From the NCBI GenBank assembly GCA_965153455.1, contig OZ234494.1, forward strand, positions 19,034,001 to 19,098,000: a stretch of 64,000 nucleotides of DNA, in the 5' to 3' direction. The notes beneath the pieces were generated by a model. The model was not told the DNA's origin and did no database searches. It worked only from the letters and a program-made list of their open reading frames with translations. Position numbers and translations under genes: made by a program. This document shows, in pieces, positions 46,859-55,903 of the stretch. The DNA is from Sphagnum compactum. Taxonomy: Eukaryota > Bryophyta > Sphagnopsida > Sphagnales. Positions within the stretch are counted from its first letter, which is position 1. The number at the start of each line of letters is the position of its first letter.

Positions 46859-47649
46859 GGTCGACCGAAAGGTGTGACGGACAAATTCCGCCTGACTCCT
46901 TTGGTTCCAAGGCTTTCAGAGCTTCTTGGTGTGGAGGTACTCAGTCTCCTATCCTCAGCTGCTGCTGCTGCTGCTTCTTCTTCTTTTCAGCTTGCGTTTG
47001 CATTCGATTGTTTGGTTTCAGAAAATTTGCACCAATTCAGAAAACAATTTTTCTCCAACTTCAAAAGGATATGTGTGAGTTTGGCCTCATGTTTGTGTCT
47101 TTGTCAGTAGGTTGTGAAGGCAGATGACTTAATTGGCCCTGAAGTGGACGAGAAAGTTACTGCATTGCCAAATGGAGGTGTGCTGCTTCTGGAGAATTTG
47201 AAGTTTTACAAGGAAGAAGAGAAGAATGATCCAGAACATGCCAAGAAGTTGGTTGCCAATGCGGACCTTTATGTGAATGACGCATTTGGCACTGCACATC
47301 GTGCACATGCAGCAACTGAGGGTGTCACAGCTTTCCTCAAGCCATCTGTTGCTGGTTATACTAGCATGCCAGTTTGGCATTTGTTCTCTTAGTGGTTGAC
47401 TGCCATAAAACACTTCTCTAATCAGAAGGTTGGTGTGCACTGCAGGCAATTGCCAACAAGCTGGCAGATCTGAGTGGCAAAGGTGTGACATTGGTGGAGG
47501 AGACTCAGTGGCTGCAGTGGAGAAGGTTGGTGTGGCAGACAAGATGCCACATCTCAATAGGAGGTGGTGCAAGTTTGGAGCTGCTTGAAGGCAAGGTTTT
47601 GCCTGGTGTTGCAGCTTTGGATGAGGCAGTGGCTCCAGTAGCAACGTAG
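46859..47649 (+). pseudogene. Phosphoglycerate kinase fragment with internal deletion
   Basis: Three pieces of PGK are recognisable. Exon 46859-46936 encodes [20 protein letters not shown] and the LLGVE end. A GT-AG intron follows (46937-47110). Exon 47111 onward encodes [32 protein letters not shown] and [20 protein letters not shown], breaking off after KPSVAG. A last piece (about 47446-47649, after a CTGCAG acceptor) encodes [33 protein letters not shown] and [20 protein letters not shown], ending PVAT and TAG. The central part of the enzyme, including the start of the nucleotide-binding domain, is gone, and two small deletions shift the frame in the last piece. VVKADD looks plastid-type. 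It has no first exon and cannot make an enzyme. Confidence 0.9.
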
Positions 47650-47960
47650 ATTCTTTGAATTGCATGTTTTCAGGTGTGATTATACCAGTCTCCATGGGGT
47701 TCCCACTCTAATAAACCATCCATCTTCCTCAGGTTCAGGGTTTTGTAGTACTACTGCCATCTTGAGTACATTGAGCAAGAGTATATGCTGCCCAGGAGGG
47801 TATGACCATAAGGGATATTGGACGAAAAATGCAACTGTTTCAACCTTAAAGAGAGTGCTAAGGAATCTGCACCTGTCACTTCCTTTCCCCTCCCACCTGT
47901 TTTTCTTTCCTCCTGTTGGAAAGAACATGTAGTCTCCCACCATTAGTATTTGCCAAGAAC
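47650..47960. other. Spacer between the PGK fragment and the third terminal unit
   Basis: No gene recognised. It lies between two Helitron-like termini and so belongs to the composite. Confidence 0.4.
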
Positions 47961-48022
47961 ATTACATATAGTAAAGGACGTCATGAAGCTCCCCTTTAAT
48001 CCAGTCATCCATCCGTCCCGTC
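47961..48022 (+). mobile_element. Helitron-like terminal unit 3
   Basis: ATTACATATAGTAAAGGACG followed by TCATGAAGCTCC and CAGTCATCCATCCGTCCCGT. It is shorter than units 1 and 2 and lies about 120 bp before the Hsp70 fragment. Confidence 0.55.
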
Positions 48023-48143
48023 ATGGTCTGTTTACTTCGACAAGCTTCGTGATCAGGTCTTCGACGCGGCGGAGAAAGAGTGGAATACAAATTGCTACAG
48101 CAACACTTGTTCCTGTAATTGTGTTGTGTTGTGGGTATTTTCG

Positions 48144-48410
48144 AAGGTTGAAAGAATGGTAAGGGATGCTGAGAAGTTTGGGCAGGAGGATAAGGAAAAG
48201 AGGGAAGCAATGGATATAAAGAATCAAGCAGACTCAACAATCTACCAAACTGAAAAGCAGTTGAAGGAGTTGGGTGAGAAGATACCAGCTGCAGTAAAGG
48301 AGAAAGTGGAAGCAAAGTTGAAGGAGGTGAAGGATGCCGTCGTAGGTGGTTCAACACAAATCATCAAGGATAACGCAAGCAATGCAGGCGGATCCCACTA
48401 TCCCTGCTAG
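48144..48410 (+). pseudogene. Hsp70 C-terminal fragment, plastid type
   Basis: The frame reads VERMVRDAEKFGQEDKEKRE, NQADSTIYQTEKQLKELGEK and VKEKVEAKLKEVKDAV, then GGSTQIIKDNASNAGG and a stop. This is the helical lid end of the Hsp70 substrate-binding domain; YQTEKQLKELG and GGSTQxIKD fit the chloroplast/cyanobacterial DnaK type. The ATPase domain and most of the substrate-binding domain are absent, and the C-terminal tail is cut. The 5' part joins unrelated sequence near 48140, at what may have been an intron acceptor (GAAG|GTTG). It lies between Helitron-like termini. Confidence 0.88.
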
Positions 48411-48659
48411 CCTTTTAAGGCTGTTGTTCCACGATTGTTGGGTGGAGGTAACGTCGACCGAAGCTTTCCAAGCCCTTCTCCGCTCTGTCTTCTACTGGAC
48501 CGAATTATGAGTTTTTCTTCAGCTTCTTTTCCTTATCGGCATCCATAATCTTGCAGTCCCCTTCTCACTAGAAATCAATGCCGACGAAGAATTGTCAACG
48601 CTGCATTTTGATGGAGTAGTACATCAGTATACCACCATGCTCCGGTTACTAACAATGCT
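48411..48659. other. Junction between the Hsp70 and peroxidase fragments
   Basis: About 250 bp of moderately GC-rich sequence with no recognised product. No terminal motif lies here, so the two fragments appear to share one segment of the composite. Confidence 0.4.
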
Positions 48660-49255
48660 GGACAATGCAAGGATGCGATGGCTCAATACTACTCGACCCC
48701 ACCGCAACTAACCCCACGCCGGAAAAGACGAAAACCCCCAATTTGACAGTGAGAGGGTATGAAGTCATCGATCAAGCCAAGGCTGCCCTTGAGCAGGTGT
48801 GCCCAAATACGGTGTCGTGCGCCGACATTGTTACTCTTGCTGGCCGGGACGCCGCTGTTCTGGTAAGAAGAGTTTCTAGCTCTACACAATGCCAGCTTTA
48901 GAGATTGTCTTTTCTTTCGCAGTTTCTTTAACATTTTTGCAAGCAAGACTTTTTTTAGCAAAGTGAAATACAATTGGATTAGAGGCGGATTGTGCGTCCA
49001 GCGCAGTTAGCCGGCTACAGCGCACCGATCTTGAAAAACTGAACTGGCAGCTAAAATTTGTTTGCAGACAGGATTGAACAATCAAGGCGTAGAGCTGGAT
49101 ATGCCAACAGGGCGATTTGACGGGTTAGTATCAAGCGCTGCCAAGGCCACTGCTTTGATTGTGTCTTCACAATCCAATGTCCAATAATCGACTCAACTGT
49201 TTGAAGAGCAGGGTTTTACTCAGGACCAGATGATCACTCTCTGAGGTATCCCTTT
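48660..49255 (+). pseudogene. Class III peroxidase fragment, two introns' context retained
   Basis: Exon 48666-48862 encodes [10 protein letters not shown], then [20 protein letters not shown] and [15 protein letters not shown], the region after the distal histidine and including the SCADI motif, and stops at a GTAAGA donor. After an intron (48863-49067, AG at 49066-49067) the next piece encodes TGLNNQGVELDMPTGRFDGL. A further degraded piece near 49195-49245 encodes TQLFEEQGFTQDQMITL. The distal HFHDC block and the proximal histidine region are missing. The intact enzyme would be a secreted haem peroxidase; this is a non-functional fragment between Helitron-like termini. Confidence 0.85.
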
Positions 49256-49419
49256 GAATCTCTCTGATCAGTTTGATTCAATTACAGTTTGATTCGATTA
49301 CACTGTAATGACTTGGTTTGCAGAAGGATGATGACATGACAATTTGATCAAAGTCTTACCTTGGTGTTCAACAAGTTGAGCACTGAAAAAGCAGTCATTG
49401 TTATAATAATACTTCTGTC

Positions 49420-49497
49420 GTTACATATAGTAAAGGACGTTGTGGTCGTGAAGTTTTTTCCATCCATCCATCCGTCCCGTCATCCATCCAGTCCAGC
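49420..49497 (+). mobile_element. Helitron-like terminal unit 4
   Basis: GTTACATATAGTAAAGGACG followed by TTGTGGTCGTGAAGTTTTTT and CCATCCATCCATCCGTCCCG. It follows the peroxidase fragment by about 165 bp. Confidence 0.55.
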
Positions 49498-50202
49498 TGA
49501 AGGTATTTTGTGACTCCCCATCCTCCTCTTGCTACAGCCTACCATTCTCCCATTTCTTCATCTTCTCCAACTCAGCCTGTTTCAAACTCATGACTTTTTC
49601 AGTGGCTGTAGTTGTGAATGTTTGTTGATAGCATATAGCAGAAGGAATTTGCTTTTGTATCCTTGCATTTGGTGAAGCAGGAATGAGAAATTAGAAGTTC
49701 AGTGTTAAGTGAAATAATTGTTAAGCAACTTTGAAACAGTCAGTGTGTGGTTATTTCCCATGTAGTGTTGTAGTAGTGCTGGTGGGCTATTGTATTGTGT
49801 TATGAGTCTTCCAAATGTGGGGTTATGAACTGAGACATAGTTTTTTGTGAATTTGGCCAAAGTAGGCTGTTTTAAAAGTTGGGGGGGGGGGGGGGGGGGC
49901 ATGAGTAGCAGCTGTTGCAAAATCAAGTGGCACTCAGTCAAATGTGACAATGAGCAGCACTTTGCCAGCAGCAACATCAGCCCACACCAAAAGAAAACTA
50001 CCTAGATGGTGGTTCACCATCTCCAGCAACATGTATTCTTCTATGCTCTTACATAGGGTTCTCATGGTCAGGTTGGATTTTGAGAGCTTTTCAGAAAGTT
50101 TGATTCTCAATGGTTGTGATGTGTGCTGTCCTTTGTAAGCTGTGGAATAGAATCTTATCATCACATTAGCATGCACATGAAGTATTTTCATCAGTCTTTC
50201 TG
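49498..50202. other. Sequence between terminal units 4 and 5
   Basis: No captured gene was recognised. It includes a G homopolymer-type tract at 49880-49900. Confidence 0.4.
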
Positions 50203-50345
50203 GGTAAAGGACGTCGTGGTCGTGAAGCTTCGGGATGAAATGAAGCTTTCCATCCAGACGTCGAGATGAAATGAAGTTTTTCATCCATCTATCCGTCCGT
50301 CATCCATCCCATCATCCGTCCCGTCATCCATCCAAACAGAACAAA
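50203..50345 (+). mobile_element. Helitron-like terminal unit 5
   Basis: GGTAAAGGACGTCGTGGTCG (first bases of the terminus missing) followed by two GATGAAATGAAG repeats, the CATCC/CCGTCC tract and the end CATCCAAACAGAACAAAT, which is identical to the end of unit 1. Confidence 0.6.
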
Positions 50346-50447
50346 TATATATTTTTAAAAGGGAAAAAACTAGGAAAAAAATAAAAACAGAAAAACACTT
50401 TAACAATTAGAAACTTTTTGTAAACACTTAAACATTAAACAAAAAAT

Positions 50448-51130
50448 GGAAATATAGTAAAATAATCTTAAAAGAAAATTAAAAAATAGATGACAAAAAA
50501 TAAGAAACAAAACAGAGAGCAAAAGAAAGAGAACAAAAACCATACTTGAAAAAAAAATGAGGTTTGTCTTCTTTTTCCAAACTTCAAACCTGCATCTAAT
50601 CAAACAAAAATAAAAAAGTTTTTTTAAATTATTTTTATTATAAAACATATTAGAAAAACTAAAATTGTTTGGGAAAAGAAAATAGAAACTAAATAAATAA
50701 ATAAATGCATAAAAATAGAAAAAAATGAAGATAGACAAAATAAGAATAGAAAAAATTAAAACATGAAACAAACATAAACAAAAAAAAGTAAAAACACAAA
50801 TTAAAAAAGGAATGGAAACAAATGAAACAAGGAAAGGGAAATACAATAAAATCATTTTAAAAGAAAAAAATTACAAAAAAGAAGAAACCAAATAAAGAGT
50901 AAAAAATAAGAAAAAATAAAACTTATAATAATGAAGAAAAACCCTACTTGAAAAAGAATGAGGTGTATCTTCTTTCTCCAAACTTCAAACTTGCATACAA
51001 ATAAACAAAAATACAAAAGTGAAAAAGAAACATTTTATTTTTATTATACAAAATAATAATAAGAACTGAAAACACATAAAAATATAAAATATAAAAAATA
51101 AAAGCTTAAAAAAAAAACTAAAACATGAAC
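50448..51130. repeat. A-rich tandem repeat, about 388-bp period
   Basis: GGAAATATAGTAAAATAATC at 50448 corresponds to GGGAAATACAATAAAATCAT at 50836. The ATGAGGTTTGTCTTC block near 50555 corresponds to ATGAGGTGTATCTTC near 50959. The second copy is partial. The long Phe/Leu-rich minus frame here is due to the A-rich sequence. Confidence 0.75.
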
Positions 51131-52614
51131 CAAACAATGTTGAAATAACACACCTGTGCATTAGGCACGGGGTTCAAACTAGTGTGTGCATATGAGGGAT
51201 GGGTATGTTCCATAGACAAGCATAAATTTAAATGAGAAATTCTAGATCCAAGGGTATGGTTAGAAGTTTTTGGTTTCAAGTTCTAACCAATGTTGACTAG
51301 GTCAAGGCTTTTTAGAGGAACCATTGAGTTTGGGTTTAGTGTTTTAGTATAAAATGGATAACTCGTTGGTTTTTGCATTTAAGGAATATTCTTCAAAACT
51401 AAAAGTCATTGATTTTTTGAGGTTGGACCCAGCTTTTTAAACTGTCAATTCCTCGTGTCAACAATTTTAAGCTTTATGAGGCTTGTTCGTTTTGAGTTCA
51501 AGGTAGGATCAATTTTGAACCCTCATTTGCGATAGTTACAAGCTCAAGTTCCAAGTTGAGTCAAGGTTTTAGGCCTCAAGTTAAGTGATTAGCCTCACTA
51601 AGCACCTTGTTAGGTCACTTAACTGAATGCTTAGAGTTTGCTTGAACGAATCCTAGAGCTTGTGTATATGGGCCATGGAGGAAGTTCTTAGTCACATTGG
51701 CTTCAACAAACAACTATATATAAACTACAAATTCAATAGAACAATGTCACCACCTTTGAACTCTGAAAGTAGCTGATCGGGATTTGGCTCCATCAAACCA
51801 TTTATGGTTTTAAACTCAAATTCCTATAACTGTCATGCATGATGATTGGTTCAGAAGTTGAAAGCTATAACAAAAACACAAAACTCGAAACCAAGATGAA
51901 GGCTATTGAATGATTACTTAACTTTGAAACTATTTGAGATGGGATTGGTATTTGAGTGACTTACAGAATGCAACCATGAGTGCCTACAGCTGACAATCCT
52001 TTCTTCTTTTCAGTCTACTGCTGTAGTGCATGCATGAACTGCTCCTGCATCAATAAGCTTTGAATGTAGCTGTATATGTTTTCAGAGATTGACGATTTGT
52101 ACAGCTCATATTGAAATTGCTTTGGACCAATTCATATGGTCACAGTGGTCATAGAAAATCATTGCCAGATCTGATCATTGGTAACTGGATCTCACTAAAA
52201 GGGGTAAGACAATTCTTACAAGTTTATATCAGCAACAGATGGGAAACTGGTAGCCCTGAAAAGGTAAGAGCATAAAACTGGGAACCACTGCCTCTGGCTG
52301 CACTCCTGACTGGTCATTAGAGATGGTCCTCAGTACCTGAGAAAGAGAGAACAGTAGTGATACCATGTGTTGGCAATGAATTGGTTTAATTTGAAAAACT
52401 AATGAAGCTTGGATAAAAAGCTTGCAAGTCCAAGGTGTTACATATTCTTGAGCAGCCTGGAATTCAGTTTTTGCAGTACAAGTAACTAGAAACCTGTAAA
52501 GGTTGGACAGTAATTCACCTGATTTCAATATCCTACACTTTTTTTTTTGTGAACTATTGTTGTGCTTGTTGAAAGCCATCACCATGGACTGGACAGTGTA
52601 GTAATCAGTATTTC
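51131..52614. other. 3' flank of the mannanase gene, no other gene
   Basis: No further exon of the mannanase and no other recognisable protein. The part near 52200-52600 is probably the 3' UTR. Confidence 0.5.
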
Positions 52615-55600
52615 TCACTTCCACAGATGCAGACGTTTGAGTATCCTGGTGATGTTATGCTCATGCTCTTCCTCAGTATTGGTGGTCTCAATGGCTGGAC
52701 AAGTAGAACGTGCACCAGAAGCAGACTTCAGTCTCACTGATTGTGCTGCAATGAGCTCAGTGGTAGAACAAGGCTCCGTAGGGAAGATTCCAAAGCCATC
52801 ATTCCAGTCTGCCATCTCTTCGTGAAGAAACTGCCAGAAGAGTGCACCACCTGCAGCTCCTCCCTCCAGGGCTGAAGAGTAAACCTGGTCATAGACTATG
52901 TTGTTAAACTCATTCCGAAGTTGGATACTGAACCCTGACTTTTGATCTGAGAGCCCAAACTCTGTAAAGATGACTGGTTGATTCAGGATCTCTGCAGAGT
53001 GTTGAATGTGAGCAAGAACCCACTTATGTAAAAACTGCAGCTCCTCTGATGGATCTTGGGATGATAACCTGCAGCCAAAATCACAGATTTTATTCAGGGA
53101 CAAGGTGATAAACATGCCAGAAAATGTGCACAATAAGAAAGCACTAATCTTTATACCTTCAATTGGGTATGTCCTTAAAGGAGTGCAATGTTTTATCCCA
53201 CATGCACAAAAAACAACAGAGTTCAATGGAAGGAGTTCTGCATTGGATCCTCATTACCGTTACAACTACAATCACATATGAAGATGTGACCATCTCATCA
53301 GGATTCTACAACTTAAAGCTAGCAATCTGAACTTGACAAACAAAGAAAGAGATTGAGAGAGACCATTGCAAGCCTATTCTTGCTGTAGCCTTGTGTGACA
53401 AGGCCTGTCCAGTTTGGATGCAGTAAGAGTTTAAGGAAGAGCTATGGAAGTGAGGGCAGCCAACAGAAGGGTCACTGCTACATTGGGTTTTGAGGAGTGG
53501 AACTTATCTTGGATACAGATGGATTCTATCAGCATGCTCCCTCCAAAGATTCTTATCCCCATAAATATTGCATCATTGTTTACAGATCTTTATCTCATTG
53601 GTTCAGTGTGACTGGCCTTCATTAGATCATAAATTCCCTTGCAATGATGAACTTATTACAAGAGCCCACAATTTTTTGAATTCAATTGTAAGATCTCCAT
53701 AGCATGTGGGAGGCCATGAGGCAATTGAATTAATAATCAGCCCGTGTCATTGAAGGCATTCAGATTTTATGTACTAATTTATATTTTTGTGTATGGCTTT
53801 TCTGCCTGCCACTCTCTCCAATATACACATCTTTGAATTCACTACAACTAGAAAGTTGTCAGATGTTCAAAGATTAGTTCCATCCAGAAACAGTTCCCAC
53901 AGTTCACAAATTCAGGTTTTATCCAAACACAATGCACAGCTACTGATCATACAGGGTTGGGAGCTGAAAAATCCTCCAAAAAGTCGATAAGCCATGTACC
54001 ACTCTAGGGGTTCCTTTCATCATTTCCAAAGATCTCATTGGATTGGCCTTTCTGTAGCCTTCACCCCATGCCCAGTTTGGGTGAAGCAGATACCTGGAGA
54101 GAGATTCAGAGATTCCTTGGCTGGAAATATGCGACATACCATGTGTCAGGATATGCATGTACAGTCGCAAAGTCAATTCCAGGTGCCATATGATTTCGAA
54201 TGAAATCTGTGCCAAGTGTGCTAGCATAGGAGTTAGGGTTGATCTCCAATTTCCCATTGCTCTTTGCATAGAAACCTTCTGTGCCCACCGTCAAAAGGTG
54301 ATTCTGATCAAGGGATTTAACATGTGCTGCCATCTCCACAATCCATTCCTGGTTCCAGCAATTTCCCGAATTCAGATTATAGAAATACTTGAAGAATGAA
54401 CACACCTTGGGCATTCCAAGGATCTTAGGTATTTTGGTTACAATTGCAACAGATACACCCATTACTCATGTGGAGTTGGATAACCAATCACAGACCAGCT
54501 GGTCACTGCAAGCATTCACATTTGCTAAACAGTAACTGCACATGTAGGAATTATGGCAAAACACTGCCCCAAATGAATAGCACCAGAAAATGGACCTTCT
54601 ATTAGTCATACCTGAAGAGTATCCCCTGAAGGATCAGCTTGACACTCAGGCTCATTCATTAGCTCCCATGCAAAAATGGTGGGATCATTGCAATATTGCA
54701 CTTGGGTAAAGGTGTTCACCCGTGTCAAGACTGCCTGCAAAAAAATGAACTCAACTAAGTGCATGCCCTCACTTCAACCTGGTTCAGGGATTCATGCTAC
54801 CCACACCTATATTACACAGTGAAATGCTGTCAATCCCAATGCCTTCACTTATGTGGTCTTCTTCATTGCAATTCATGGGTTCTGGTTTTTGTTCAGGACA
54901 AATGTCAATGCTCTCAAACTCAAGTGTTTGTTTTGTTCTACAAAGAAATTTTAGAGATGTGGCAATGTGAAATGGGAGACAAAAATTTATACCGTCACAT
55001 GATCTTTGTAGTACTGACGACATGTTGGATTGGTGAAGAAGTCATCTGCTAAGCTTACATCCTGCCCCGCCCTGCGTGCCCAGGCAACATACTGAGCTTT
55101 CCCACCATAATCTTCCCAGTTGTTGACCAAGCTCAGCAACAACCTTACTCCATTCTGCTGCGCAACTGCTATCACTTGGTCCAGTGCCTGCAAATTGATT
55201 TGTCTTTTGAGACGATTTGAATTGTTGTTTGTCACTTTCCCTTACTGACAGACATCAATCCTGATCATCATCAGTATTGAAGAAACCTAAAGCAAGGAGT
55301 CCCTGGTTGCTAGTCTGGATCTGAGCCACCTTTGCAACAAAGCACATTATCGCTTCAGAAAATTGAAGTAATGGCACAAGCTTGTGTGCTTTAGAAGCTT
55401 GTGCCTGTCACAGGACAGCAATGGCAACCACATCAAGCTCTTCAAGGATTTACTGAGACTGGAAATCCTTGCTGGTGTAGCTCCCTTTGACATTTCAAGA
55501 AGGAAAACAAAGACGGACAAACAGATACTTGCCCGGAATACGTTCTCGTCGTAGTTTCCAGGAGAAATTTGCAGCGCCTGGTAGGTGGCATCGTTGAAGG

Positions 55601-55808
55601 CCCAGGTGCGGCACACGGTGAGACCCAGGGCAGCAGCCGCCATCATCACCGCAAACATTCTTGGCCTGGTGCTGTCCTCGATGGATTGCACCATGAGCCA
55701 GTAGGAGTTCCAGCCGTTCACGTAGAAAGGCGCTCCGTCCAAGAACAGTTGCTGGCCCGACCTCTGCACAAAGCTTGCTGTGGTGGCAATCGATGCAGCC
55801 GCCGCCAT
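52615..55808 (-). CDS. Mannan endo-1,4-beta-mannosidase, GH5 subfamily 7
   Basis: Five exons on the minus strand: 55808-55533, 55187-54993, 54734-54612, 54348-54140 and 53068-52615, giving 418 residues ending at TGA. The fold markers are in order: [63 protein letters not shown] with the general acid Glu in [35 protein letters not shown] with the nucleophile Glu in TEFG, and GALFWQFL. It cleaves internal beta-1,4 mannosyl bonds in cell-wall mannans and glucomannans. Unusually the frame starts [20 protein letters not shown], with no typical secretion signal; a cytosolic form or an unseen upstream exon are both possible. The first intron is GC-AG (CGG|GCAAGT); the rest are GT-AG. No damage was seen. 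The ATG at 55808 sits in GGCCATGGCG. Confidence 0.93.
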
Positions 55809-55825
55809 GGCCTCCGATTCTTCTT

Positions 55826-55903
55826 GCCACAAAACCAGAACGTCTCTTCTTCTCCGATTCTTGCCACAAAATCAGAACGTCTCTTCTTCCTCTCCCTCCG
55901 TCC
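55826..55903. repeat. Direct duplication of about 34 bp in the mannanase 5' UTR
   Basis: TTCTTGCCACAAAACCAGAA followed by CGTCTCTTCTTC recurs immediately with one difference near 55860, about 20-95 bp upstream of the start codon. Confidence 0.85.

Noticed and set aside
50400-50855. 151-aa minus frame rich in Phe, Leu and Ile
   Set aside because: Produced by the A-rich tandem repeat; composition explains the open frame and apparent hydrophobicity.
55809-55832. Extended mannanase start at a TTG (55832)
   Set aside because: Not an ATG; the ATG at 55808 has a strong context and the upstream residues match nothing in the family.
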